A stretch of 64,000 nt of DNA from Siphonodentalium dalli (GCA_032622095.1 CP136063.1:267273426-267337425); one strand, 5' to 3'. Shown: positions 46,904 through 59,049, counted from the stretch's first letter. A program made the numbers and translations. The notes: a model not told the origin generated them from the letters alone.

Positions 46904-47348
46904 TGTGACCCGCCATATCAAATCCAGTCGGAAGTCGGGATTTTTTTTACCCTGTGCCAATGCATTCTCTTATATATGCGAGTCGACCATATATAAGAGA
47001 ATGCATTGGCCTAACAATTTTTTATCATTTTTTTTAAATAAATGTTTCTTACAATTTTTAGGACATAAAATAAAAAACATCCATTACCCTGCAGGGAGCC
47101 CCACACATATATAGAAGCACCTAGAAGAGTATCGTCTGCTCATGTTTGTCTGGGGCTCTGTATGGGTGAATTTATAAAATTGTTAAAGTATACAAGAACA
47201 AATTATTAAAATTGTAAAAAATTGTAAGCCAATGCATTCTCTTATATATGCGAAGCGACCTATGGTCGACTCGCATATATAAGAGAATGCATTGGCACAG
47301 GGTAAACAATATCCCGACTTCCGACTGGATTTGATATGGCGGGTCACA
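46904..47348. mobile_element. C-shell element 2 with two core hairpins
   Basis: Same ends and spacer as 34254-34714. The left hairpin has a shortened loop (46957-47011); the right one is at 47227-47296. Confidence 0.8.
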
Positions 47349-47973
47349 AATGACATATTTTGATGAAATTCAGCGTCATACATCCCGGTGTCTTGAAGTT
47401 ATGGACATAACTTTACCAAATATCATATCAGTGTGAAATAACCGTTTTATAGTCCACGTGTCCTTAAAGATACGGCAGGCGTTGGCGCTGAATATTGCTT
47501 ATAAAATAGTCAAAACCGCCATACACAGAAAGAATATTATATTATAGACAGATTTTGTTCTTATACCAATCATAAATATTGCGCAAATTGCATGTTATTG
47601 TCATGTTAATACTCTATGTTATGTAAACACACGCTATTTTATGAAAACAAACAGTATGCAAATAGTATGCGATAAGCAAAACTCTCAACGCCCGTGAGAC
47701 CCCACCATTTGAACTTTGGTTAGAAATGCCATCAAGTTGTTTATAACATACCAGTATAGCGCTCGCTAATCTTCACCACTCAAGATTTAGATGTTGAATT
47801 TGAATTGATCACCGTGAATCAATCTCCTTAAATAACACCACGGTGTTGAGTGTTTACTTGTCGCTCACTATTTACGTGATGTATATAAGCAAACGCTCTA
47901 CGAAAGCCATCAGTGCCTTTAAGAAGAACGTGGAGAGATAGATAAACATTGTTTTTTTATATTTATTCATTCT

Positions 47974-48046
47974 AACGCGAGAAATTGTGTTATTCGAGAA
48001 CTATCAATAATATTGATAGTTCTCTAATAACACAATTTCTAGCGTT
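47974..48046. repeat. Perfect hairpin in a dispersed repeat
   Basis: AACGCGAGAAATTGTGTTAT ... complement, centred on CAATAATATTG. The same words occur near 22810 and 43635. Confidence 0.75.
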
Positions 48047-48109
48047 TGAACGATTATGTGTAAACAATACTGAGTAATTTAGTTCAAATATTTATATAGT
48101 CTGAATATT

Positions 48110-48354
48110 ATATTCAGAATAATTGTCAATTCTTTTACCTTGTCCTTTGTTTAATGTAAAAAAAAATTAAACTTTGGTATTTTATTGACTAATTGAACTT
48201 TTATAGGCAATTCCACTATAATAGTTATATGTTTACATAACATGTGGCTTTGACACGCGAAATTTCATTATAGGAGAATTATTAATAATGAAAATAAGAA
48301 CAAGGTCGATCTATTTTTCATGAACTTGGTGATAGTTGTTTTACAGTCTTTTAT
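48110..48354. repeat. Repeat M tail flanking the 12-bp satellite
   Basis: GGCAATTCCACTATAATAGT and ATTATTAATAATGAAAATAA match the 38895-39040 segment. The other copy of repeat L (8942) does not have this left neighbour. Confidence 0.5.
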
Positions 48355-50179
48355 TATATACCATATTATATACCATATTATATACCATATTATATACCAT
48401 ATTATATACCATATTATATACCATATTATATACCATATTATATACCATATTATATACCATATTATATACCATATTATATACCATATTATATACCATATTA
48501 TATACCATATTATATACCATATTATATACCATATTATATACCATTTTATATACCATATTATATACCATATTATATTATATACCATATTATATACCATATT
48601 ATATACCATATTATATACCATATTATATACCATGTTATATACCATGTTATATACCATGTTATATACCATATTATATACCATGTTATATACCATGTTATAA
48701 ACCATGTTATATACCATGTCATATACCATGTTATATACCATGTTATATACCATGTTATATACCATATTATATACCATGTTATATACCATGTTATATACCA
48801 TATTATATACCATGTTATATACCATGCCATATACCATATTATATACCATATTATATACCATGTTATATACCATGTTATATACCATGTTATATACCATGTT
48901 ATATACCATGTTATATACCATATTATATACCATATTATATACCATATTATATACCATATTATATACCATGTTATATACCATATTATATACCATATTATAT
49001 ACCATGTTATATACCATATTATATACCATGTTATATACCATGTTATATACCATATTATATACCATATTATATACCATGTTATATACCATATTATATACCA
49101 TATTATATACCATGTTATATACCATGTTATATACCATGTTATATACCATGTTATATACCATATTATATACCATATTATATACCATGTTATATACCATGTT
49201 ATATACCATATTATATACCATGTTATATACCATGTTATATACCATATTATATACCATATTATATACCATATTATATACCATGTTATATACCATGTTATAT
49301 ACCATATTATATACCATGTTATATACCATGTTATATACCATATTATATACCATATTATATACCATGTTATATACCATATTATATACCATATTATATACCA
49401 TGTTATATACCATGTTATATACCATATTATATACCATATTATATACCATGTTATATACCATATTATATACCATATTATATACCATGTTATATACCATGTT
49501 ATATACCATATTATATACCATATTATATACCATGTTATATACCATATTATATACCATGTTATATACCATGTTATATACCATGTTATATACCATATTATAT
49601 ACCATATTATATACCATGTTATATACCATATTATATACCATGTTATATACCATGTTATATACCATGTTATATACCATGTTATATACCATATTATATACCA
49701 TGTTATATACCATGTTATATACCATGTTATATACCATGTTATATACCATGTTATATACCATGTTATATACCATGTTATATACCATGTTATATACCATATT
49801 ATATACCATATTATATACCATATTATATACCATATTATATACCATATTATATACCATATTATATACCATATTATATACCATATTATATACCATATTATAT
49901 ACCATGTTATATACCATGTTATATACCATGTTATATACCATGTTATATACCATGTTATATACCATATTATATACCATGTTATATACCATATTATATACCA
50001 TGTTATATACCATGTTATATACCATGTTATATACCATGTTATATACCATGTTATATACCATGTTATATACCATATTATATACCATATTATATACCATATT
50101 ATATACCATATTATATACCATATTATATACCATATTATATACCATATTATATACCATATTATATACCATATTATATACG
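48355..50179. repeat. 12-bp satellite array, about 150 copies
   Basis: Unit CCATATTATATA, with a second common version CCATGTTATATA and rare variants (CCATTTTATATA, CCATGTCATATA, CCATGCCATATA, CCATGTTATAAA). The phase breaks once near 48568. The first ~20 units and the last ~10 are all the A form; the middle mixes A and G forms. Because the period is a multiple of three and has no stop, long frames (over 600 codons) stay open on both strands. These are not genes. Confidence 0.97.
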
Positions 50180-50580
50180 ATTTGAAAGAGGAAACTCCAA
50201 AATATTCTATTATCAGCTTATCCGGTGTAATAAACTGTGAACATGTTGTTTTTGTTGAGATACCGATGTGTTTTCTGTATAATTAAGTTTCATCTAGACT
50301 GTACAGCAAATTCTATTATTTTCAATGGAAGGGGAATAACTCTGTATCTTAGTTTGAATTATGTTGCATATTGGGAGCGAAACGGGGGAAATGTTTCTAT
50401 GATTTCAGCTATTTCTATTACTCTTTATATATGGGCGCCTTCTGAGACACAGACGTTCAAAACGGTGATGAATTGTTGTATTTTAATCATATGTTATGTC
50501 ATAAATTATTATATATTATTAAAACCGTATATCAAGGAACTATAACAAAAAGTAATCGGTGACTCGAAAATTAAATGGGC
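50180..50580 (+). repeat. Dispersed repeat L, copy fused to the satellite
   Basis: Begins GATTTGAAAGAGGAAACTCC at the end of the 12-bp array and matches 8942-9335 over its whole length, for example GGAAGGGGAATAACTCT and AAAACCGTATATCAAGG. The end is near AAATTAAATGGG. Confidence 0.8.
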
Positions 50581-51462
50581 CTGATCAAATAAATATACTA
50601 ATACATACATTAAGTCCAAGAAACATTGTACATATGGGTTCCATGCATCCAGTCTTGTGTAGAACATTTACGCTTCTCATATCATTCTTATCCAGTCCCT
50701 ATCACATATTTGATTTAGGTCGGAGTAAATGGATTGATATCCTGAATGGCATTGGTGTATATAATGGGAAGTTGCTGAGGCACGATTGCTAAGTAAATTT
50801 CTCAACAGAAACTCCGTGACATTGGCGACAAGATTTTCTCGGCATCGTGTCTTGCCGGGGCACGTCGATAGCCGCCCTTTACTTCTTAAACATACCGGAG
50901 CTTACTAAAGAAAACTCGATTGATCATATATGGTTTCAGTGTGGGATCTCTGTGTTCCTTTGTTTCTTGTCCTTTGTGGTGTATGTAATGGACCTTTAAA
51001 GTTGCCCTGAAGATTTCTATAGGTCTCTGTATGAAAACTGACACATTGTGTTTTCCTGGCTGTTAGCTTAACGAAAAAAGATGATCGATCATCGACCTGT
51101 TGGCTTTTTGTGCCGGACACTCCATTAATATAAAGCCTCGATGTTCAACGCTGACGAAGGTCTTGGTTACCGATTCTCAAGACGTTTCTGCATTGTCAAT
51201 ATGTCATTGTGTAGCTCCGAGGCCACAGTGCCGTATTTCTTATAATTTAAAAGCAGAAACAACGGGAGTTATAACAGGGTATATAATATGGGATACGTGT
51301 CTTGGCCCCGGGGTCCACTCTATATATTATACAACAACATCCTTTATTTCTCTTATTTGACCGATGTCGACCAAAGGGTTGAGACATGACATGGGTATAA
51401 CATGCATGCAATCCTCACCCGGCCCTCTGGGAAAGTTCATGATAATACGTCCCGTCACTAAC
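50581..51462. other. Intergenic, nothing recognised
   Basis: No supported gene or repeat. The same holds for 51689-52312. Confidence 0.45.
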
Positions 51463-51688
51463 TCGCGGCCATATTGGATTCACCAGATCCAGTTCCATGG
51501 TTTTAGTGCTACAGGTCAAAGTTTTGGAGTAGCATTACATATATGGAAGTCATGAATAATTCAAAGGCTCCATATATGGAAATGCTACTCCAAAACTTTG
51601 ACCAGTATAGCACTAAAACCACAGAACCTGGGCTGGAAGAATCTCTGAAACCACGGAACGGAGCTGAATGAATCCTATATGGCCGCGA
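51463..51688. repeat. 226-bp foldback
   Basis: TCGCGGCCATATTGGATTCA / TGAATCCTATATGGCCGCGA ends; inner TTTTAGTGCTACAGGTCAAA pairs with the segment near 51597-51620. Confidence 0.8.
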
Positions 51689-52312
51689 CCCATGTAGTTA
51701 TCTCGCTTATTATTTCATGCACGGCACCCATAGTTTTATGGCACCACACGCAGTGGCATGCATGCTTGTTCATGGAGCATGCATGGGCCCGCATGCACAT
51801 ACATTCTGACGTATACTTATGACATACATAACTATAGGATGGTGCATTATACTATGAATTGTAGTGGTGTCCGTGCACGTGTATCATATATCACGTGTGC
51901 TAACTCACCATATGCATCACAGTTTTGCGTTGCTATACAGTATTCGGTGTCCTGAGTAATCGTTGAAGGAGCATTTTCTTTTAATATCCTGCATATATAA
52001 ACAAAGCAAATCTTATAGATAATTTTGGCAATGCAAAACATCGTATGAAAAGTTGAGAAAAATGTCAATATCTATTCTTGACATGAATATATGTTTAATG
52101 AAAATAGAAGTCCAGAATTTGTTTGGATATTTTGGGACCACGTCCGCGGAGAAAGCCAATTTTGCTCTATAATTATTGTGAACAATTAGTACTTGTCTTT
52201 TTAAATAGATTTGTAGAGCCTTAATAATTACTGTGTCTATTATATTGATACGAACTGTATAGTTATAGAAAACTAAATGTTATACAGTCTAAAATAAATC
52301 AGCAGTGTGTTT

Positions 52313-52562
52313 TTATACCTTTCGTGACTGGAGCCTCCTGAAATTTTGCGAAAACCCTGTGCCAATGCATTCTCTCATATTGGGCGCCTCGCATACATAA
52401 GAGAATGCATTGGTATAACAATATTTACCTTGATCATGTAAGCCAATACATTCTCTTATATATGCGAGGCTGCCTATGGGAGACTCGTGTATATATAAGA
52501 GAATGCACTGGCACATGGCATTTAATGCTGCACCAGCTCAGCTCCTGTCATGGAAGGATTAA
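52313..52562. mobile_element. D-shell MITE, complete
   Basis: TTATACCTTTCGTGACTGGA ... AGCTCCTGTCATGGAAGGATTAA, two hairpins (52360-52413, 52442-52513). Confidence 0.75.
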
Positions 52563-53516
52563 ATACGAAGAAGAGCGTGCTCACCGCTTTATTATCCCCG
52601 CGAGAGGATCGCGGCGTTGGAGGTGAGTTGCCACAACAATGGCAGCGGTATCTTGGGGTTCTGACGTCACCTTGGCTCAAAGTCTGTGGGAAATAATATT
52701 CTCTTGTCGGAATTGCGTATACTGCAAAGACAACAAACGAGTTTTTGTGAATTCACACTAATTGGCTTACAGCGGAATCAACTTCCATGCACGCTCTTCA
52801 GGTTACACTGGTGTAAATGTTTTCCCATAGGCCTCAGTGCTAACGTTTTAGCGTATGCTGTTGGCTATATGAACCATGGGTCCAATTTTTTTTTTTAATC
52901 TGAAAAATTGACATTTCGGGAAACTTTTACACAAAAAAATCATATCTGTCTAGCAGGGAATTCGCCTTTAAATCTTGTGTTTTCGTAACTAGTGTCAGAT
53001 CCGCATAAAAAAATACTGTCATATTTTAGACCACACCAACAAATTCAAACTTCACTACAAAGGGTTAATTCCTGTGCCAATGGCTATCTTACCTATGGGA
53101 AATCATAGGGAAGAGGTGTGATGATTTTTTTATGCAAAAAGCACACAAGGCTATTGACCAATCAGGGGCCCAGTGTCTATTTTATTCTCTCCTATATAAT
53201 CCTCCCGCATCCGCTAGAGGTCTCTCCGAACCTTATTTACACCAGTGTAACCTTCACGTGGCACATAATAATATAGCACTAGCAGGACGTTTCTGGAGGG
53301 TCCCTGTCAACTTTGAACTGCACCCCCCCCCCCCCCCCTTGAACCAAACCAAACCCACAGGTTCGCAAAATTCTTTCTTGGGTTGGAACTATCCAATCGG
53401 TATATATCTCAAGCTTTCCAACTGTTGCATGTTAAACCTGACACCCCCTCTAAGGTTGGAACATTTCCAACTGACGGCCATTTTCAGACTCAAATTTTGG
53501 ACCAATAATTAAAAAA
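52563..53516. other. Intergenic; one short inverted pair
   Basis: GGTTACACTGGTGTAA (52801) and TTACACCAGTGTAACC (53236) are complementary, and GCGAGAGGATCGCGG makes a small hairpin near 52600. C homopolymer at 53322-53338. Confidence 0.4.
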
Positions 53517-54085
53517 ATATGCTACTGTTGGTCTAAAACAACAAATTTCCCACTAATTACTGGTTGGAAAATAAAACAATGAGAACAATTTAACCCTTTG
53601 AGTGCCAGGTCCGATTTTTTGTATCAACCCATATACCCTGTGCCAATGCATTCTCTTATATATGCGAGTCGACCATAGGTCGCCTCGCATATATAAGAGA
53701 ATGCATTGGCTTAACAATTTTTCATCATTTGTTATTAATTTTTACAACATTTTACAATTTTAATAATTTTTTCTTATATTCTTTAACAGGACTTACTTTG
53801 TAGGTTTAGTGCCATGGAATTTTTCGTTTTTCATGGGCATCAAAATTATCACTATGAATACTTGGTGATAGTTTTGAGTTATAACATGCCCCTAAGATTT
53901 TATCCAGTTTGTTTTTAAATTCGCTATAGCATGCTTAAGCATACCCAAAAAAAATTCAACCCAAATTTTTTTATTTTTTTTAGGGCCGATTTTAGAAAAA
54001 TATGCTACTGTTGGTCTAAAAACAACAAAATTCACCACAAATTCCCCACTAATTACTGGTTGGAAAATAAAAAAATGAGAATAAT
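53517..54085. repeat. ~75-85-bp direct duplication flanking B-shell MITE 3
   Basis: AATATGCTACTGTTGGTCTA ... TAATTACTGGTTGGAAAATA occurs at 53517-53590 and 53999-54085. The first copy ends exactly at the MITE's TTAA; the second reads AATTTCAACC there. Confidence 0.7.
53589..53821. mobile_element. B-shell MITE 3, right end lost
   Basis: TTAACCCTTTGAGTGCCAG at 53589, hairpin 53641-53710, then the B spacer to about GTAGGTTTAGTGCC, after which the match stops. Confidence 0.7.
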
Positions 54086-54730
54086 TTCAACCTATATGTG
54101 ATGTAAAATGTCCAACTATATGTTGTGTCATGCATGACTTTTCCAACTGTTGAAATTCGTAGACACCACTAACCCCAACCCCTTGTCGCCACATCCCTGT
54201 GCACCACCATGTATATATAAATTACACACTCTTCATGCGATGTTTGACATTAAATTTTATATATCTATTTTTATGTTTAGTTTATGCATTTAAGTTAGTT
54301 TGATGTTGATTATAATATTGTCTCTTAATTGTTTGTCACAACCAATCGAACAGCTAACTTCATCATTCGGCTCGAAATTGATGGGAAGTGTGGCCAAAGT
54401 ATCCTTTGACAAGCAAGAACTGATATCGTGACTATGCATCTAATTTCTATATCAATTTTTATCGTTATTTTATAAGCCATAACGTATATAAAATTGTTTT
54501 GTACATGTATCTAATGTTCGAGTGGGAAAGACATATTATAGACTAACTATCAAACCAATTATATGTTTTGATCAACTAAAAATGAATTGCATGTTATGCG
54601 ACATTCAAAACCAATTTCTAAGAGTGCTCATGTTTTTGACTTGCCTGTATTTATGTTTTGTTTGTTTTTAAAGCCAGTGTGAATTTTCTATTATAAGTTT
54701 TTCAAAATATTCTTACCTGGTTCTAGAACA

Positions 54731-54976
54731 GGGTGTCTGGTCTCCATACTAATCATCATAGCATCAATGTTATACAGTTTCCCGTGCGTATACGTCTACA
54801 CGAACCATCACCATGCGATATTTTATATTCATGGCGGTATCAGTCTCGTTGCCAGACCGCAAGGCGTCTTAACAATAGGTTGGCACTCGTTGTTTGGTTA
54901 TCGTATATCGAAAGACCAATTAAATATTGATCCCATCCGATTGAAACATTTTGAAGCTCCGGCCGCCAACAATTAA
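54731..54976 (+). CDS. Possible terminal exon, unidentified
   Basis: A frame open from upstream of 54731 to a TAA ending at 54976, preceded by ttctagaacag. It has a hydrophobic start (LVSILIIIASML) followed by protein-like text (ISLVARPQGVLTIGWHSLFG). No partner exon was found, and the pyrimidine tract is weak. It may be chance. Confidence 0.2.
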   Translation, partial: GCLVSILIIIASMLYSFPCVYVYTNHHHAIFYIHGGISLVARPQGVLTIGWHSLFGYRISKDQLNIDPIRLKHFEAPAANN

Positions 54977-55355
54977 ACTAAATATGCTGTGTGTTTGCTG
55001 GCTCGATGCACATGTCACATTTTAAGTAGGGATGTACATGCATGGAGACATGGTGGGTATTAACCATAAACTTTGGCAAAATATTTCGTAACTGGGGTCA
55101 GACCACTATCGGTTACGCAGAAGGCGAAAATTCAAGACAAAACATACATTTAACGTTTTTGGCGCGCTCCACTGTTTTCCACCCATTCATATTTTTGTGA
55201 ACAATACAGCGAAACAACCGGAAAAATCAAACGAAATTTCGTTTGTTATTTCGGTTCCGTCGATTTCTTCGGTTATTTCGCCTGGTGTACGTGTGCGTTT
55301 AAACAAATTTCGCTTTCGGCCGAAACTTCAAGATAAAACATATATAACTTGATAT

Positions 55356-55535
55356 CACAGGGGCCTGTAACGCGCTCCGCTGTCCGCCCCCTTTTGTGCT
55401 GCCCATATACGCCGCTTCTATATATATACGCGCCTGCTTCACGCTAATGGTAGGATAATAGGACAAGGGTAACTGTAGAAATTCACCTTTTTACCATCGA
55501 TCGGCGGACAGCGGAGCGCGTTACAGGCCCCTGTG
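55356..55535. repeat. Inverted repeat, 33-bp arms
   Basis: CACAGGGGCCTGTAACGCGC ... GCGCGTTACAGGCCCCTGTG, extending inward through CTCCGCTGTCCGCC; unrelated centre of ~110 bases. Confidence 0.75.
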
Positions 55536-55839
55536 GCTTGTTTCGGGTTCGAATTTACACACGCGTTCGACATTTTTCGCTTTCATCACTTCTTTCACCG
55601 TGCAATATACAGTTGTTCACGCACGCATCAGGAGTGGCATAAATTAAAGCAACATTTCGTGCTGTCTATTATCATATTTATTTAAGGACGAGTCTGCGTC
55701 TCTGACTGACTCTTAGTCCCCGTATTTAACATGCAAGACTTTACATTAATACATATAAGTCACAATTAAAGTCTTGAAACTCATTAAATTTCTCACAATA
55801 AGATATCTGTCATTCTATGTGTGTAGATTCTACATCAGA

Positions 55840-56640
55840 GTTCAACAATTAGTTCGTTTTAAATTTTCCATGTTTTCCCTCGGATATCTCTTTGTTTTTG
55901 CTTTGAAACTGTTCTAAGATTACACATTTTTTGCATTTCCGTTCTTGCTTATTCTTTATTGGAGCAGATTGAAGTATATTTTCCGATTGCTGGCAATCTC
56001 ACGGTGCTTCCTGTTGTAAACAGGGCTTCTCTTATCGCCTTGACTCTTACACATTTCGACTGAAATGTGGTCTTTACAGGTCGGGTTTTATTCTCATTTT
56101 TTCCCCTAACATGCATGTGAAAGACACGACGTCTGAATCTGGATTATTGCATGATATCTTTTCATGATTGTGTGTGATATTTCCTTCCAGTAATTTTCGT
56201 TTCATAATTATATCAGCCTGTTGAGACGTTTCAGGAATGTTGCATATAACAATATTGCTATCTCTCGTTTCGACGATATGATTATTTTCCGTTGGTGCAT
56301 GGTTTAATTGCGTCTTTCGGGGCGTTCTCAATTGTTTGCTGTATTTCTAGAGTTTCGATTCGGATTTTGTCTATTCCTTGTCCTGCTTTTGTCTGAATTC
56401 CTTGATAACGTTATCAGTTTTTCTTTTATATGTTTCCAGTTGCAGGTGCATTTCACCCTTTCCTATTCCTAATTTGTATTCACTGTTCGATAATTGATTC
56501 CATTTTCTGTATCTTGCCGTTCATTTCGTTCATGTATTTATCCATTTTTGTAGTGTGTTTCTTATCTAAGATTTCTAAACGCGTTTTCAGTCGGTGTGTA
56601 GATCTCTGTTTGTAATTATTTTGTCCATTAGTTTTTCCAT
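55840..56640 (-). pseudogene. Decayed LINE ORF1-like retroelement remnant
   Basis: Read on the minus strand, 56640 down to about 56340 gives coiled-coil-like Lys/Glu/Asn-rich fragments in shifting frames. An 85-codon open stretch (56331-56074) contains SNIVICNIPE, like the 'RxNxVxxGIPE' motif that opens the RRM-like part of LINE ORF1 proteins. Stops and frameshifts interrupt it on both sides. No reverse-transcriptase remnant was found nearby. Confidence 0.4.
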
Positions 56641-57723
56641 GTGCATTGATATATCCATTGTTTTATTGTTTGCGGAGATGTGCACAATTCGGCAATACTG
56701 ATGGGAGAGCGAGTCCATTCTCGTCGCGATTGGGGGTCGATTGTACCCTCAGGACTCTAAGTCCTCTTCCGACAGGTCATTCGATCCCTTACATGGATAA
56801 CTTCGGCATCATGATTGTGGTAACCAATTAATACGTACTGCCCAAGTCAGGAATGTATATCGGGCAAGGGATATCAAAGTTACGTTAAAGAAGTGTCGCC
56901 GACTTCCCAAACATATCTATATAGTCATCTCCGTGACACGACGTATTTATATAACGGTATATATAGTTTAAATATTCTGAAACTGACATGGCTCGTTCGA
57001 ACCCCAAAATTATGTATACGTAATCTAGTTTGAGGTATCAGAAAACATTCATATTACTGATGACCACTTTGTTTTTGCTCTATATTCAAGTTTGTAGTTA
57101 TATTGTAGAGCCATATGGGTATCATACATAGTGCAATCAATGTATATATAGTTTTCTTCTTCTGTCCAAAATGTCCCGCCACTCGGACTCTGCGGCTGAT
57201 GGGGTCGTTGTCGTAACGTTTTATATATAGCCTAGATAAATGCACACCGCACGTGTGTATTTATGTACATGTATACAGAAATGCACACCAGTCTTGCAAA
57301 GGTCGGCATGAAATATAAATAATTGTCGTCTGATTCAAATTGAAAGTATTCAGAAAACGCGCATAAATTGATTTTGTTACAAGAATGACTGCGCTAAAGC
57401 TGGACCATATTGGTTTTATCGTATTAAATACGGACTGAAATAACTGGTTGTAAGGTCAATGTGCGCATGGAACTGAACTTACAAAAATTACCAAACACGT
57501 ACTATGTGTGCATTTATGCAGAAAACACTACGACAGTGACCCCCTACTACGTGACATTATGCGAGACTGTTGTGTATGTATGTATACAAAAATGCACATT
57601 GTGTGCATTTGTAAACGTATAAAACGTTATGTTTGTTGTTGTGATATGAAATAAAACGTGTAATTTGCGGTATTATATAAAAGCCGATAGAAATATTTCT
57701 ACTGGGAATTTGTACACTATAAC
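56640..57723. other. Intergenic, nothing recognised
   Basis: Several TGCACAC / GTGTGCA words between 57240 and 57610 but no definable element. Confidence 0.4.
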
Positions 57724-57898
57724 AATAACATGATTTTTGAGGGCGTTATGGTTTATTAACGGCCCGGCTGGAATGATTAACAGCCCAAGGGCCTATTAGC
57801 GGCCCGAAACGAAGTCGAGGGACGCTAATAGGCCCGAGGGCTGTTAATCATTCCAGAGGGCCGTTAAAAACCATAATGCCCGATGAAATCATGTTATT
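57724..57898. repeat. 175-bp foldback, GC-rich inner arms
   Basis: AATAACATGATTT / AAATCATGTTATT ends; inner GGAATGATTAACAGCCC pairs with GGGCTGTTAATCATTCC. Confidence 0.8.
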
Positions 57899-58341
57899 AC
57901 TATTATTACCACAGTTTTGGACATTTGACCCATTTGAGGATTTAGTGGAATAATGAAGTAGATTAAGAGAGAAATATTTTCAAGAACATTTAAATTTGAT
58001 ATCATTTGACTTGTCAGTTGACACGGACTGACGGAGTCTCGAAAATAGGACAGGGGAAAAACCAGACTAGTAACAACCAATGAGAGGTTGACAGCTAAAA
58101 TTATCAATGCATACCGTCCTGTAAAAGCCAGCTTTGGTCACTAGGACGTAACAACTACAGATACAGATACAGATACTTACGCTTGATACAATAATTCAAT
58201 CATATAGCGTGATTCCAATCATAAAACCATTATAGTGTCGAGGAAATCGGATACATCTCCCGATTATTTTCTTGAAATAAACACGCCAATTCGGAAGTTG
58301 AAGAGACGTAACTCTCGCGATAATAAACGAGATCTATAGTT

Positions 58342-58397
58342 GCCGGGCCGCGGGCCGATATTGAACTAGGCTTCTCATTATCGGCCCGCGGCCCGCT
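58342..58397. repeat. GC-rich hairpin
   Basis: GCCGGGCCGCGGGCCGATA pairs with TATCGGCCCGCGGCCCG. Lies in the CpG-rich stretch upstream of the 59050 gene. Confidence 0.75.
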
Positions 58398-58796
58398 GTT
58401 TTGGTAACAATACGCTATTTGGAACGCCCCGAAAAACATTATCAATGGCCTAGAGAACGCCCTATAAAGTGGTAATAATATTTGTTTTCAGAGAATATAC
58501 GACAAACATAGTCCTGTCGGGAAATCTGAAGATATTTCGATTTATTAACCACCAAACAACTGAAACAGCCGATAATAGGCTAAATTCGCTCCTCGCGCGC
58601 ACCTGTCTCGGGATTAAGTATGTCGGCGTGTCAGACACAAATGAAACATATCTGTTTTAATGACCCATTTTCGTTTCGAATGGTGACAGAAACACCATTT
58701 GTCAGGTCAATTGATAAATCATATCACTTAATTCTACGACAATAAATTCGTGTTTTGATAACAATTGATTAATTTATAGTCACCCCCCTTGCACAT

Positions 58797-58836
58797 GCCA
58801 TCTTGGAAGCCATCCAAAAGAGGTAAACCGGAAGTG
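58797..58836 (+). promoter_or_regulatory. YY1-like and ETS-like motifs upstream of the 59050 exon
   Basis: GCCATCTTGG (58797-58806) matches the YY1 core, and ACCGGAAGTG (58827-58836) matches the ETS/GABP core. They lie about 215-255 bases upstream of the ATG. This pair is typical of TATA-less housekeeping promoters. The start site itself is not determined. Confidence 0.4.
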
Positions 58837-59049
58837 AGAAATATAATGTGGATTTATCGCCCGTGCCGCTATTGATTTGGGAATGTTTTAACAATTTGTA
58901 ATCGTTTCAAACGTCAAAATTAAGCTTCATTGTTATGAATTGGTGTAAAATGTTTTGAATGACAGTGATGTGGTATATATCCGCGGTTAATAAAGTGACA
59001 AATATAACGGTTTTCAATCTGTTTTCTTGAAATTCGTTCTGGACGAATC

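Noticed and set aside
48268-50240. 633- and 634-codon frames over the 12-bp satellite
   Set aside because: Simple consequence of a stop-free 12-bp period; no flanking coding sequence.
53132-53512. 126-codon frame
   Set aside because: Contains a Pro run from a C homopolymer, low-complexity text, and no splice or homology support.
1459-54000. Recurring frames translating to CANAFSYICESTIGRLAYIR or QCILLYMRGDLWSTRIYKRM (for example 1459-1782, 2585-2872, 4936-5154, 7687-7872, 25848-26057, 40046-40336)
   Set aside because: They are the two strands of the core hairpin read through; identical peptide text appears wherever the hairpin does and stops at the shell ends.
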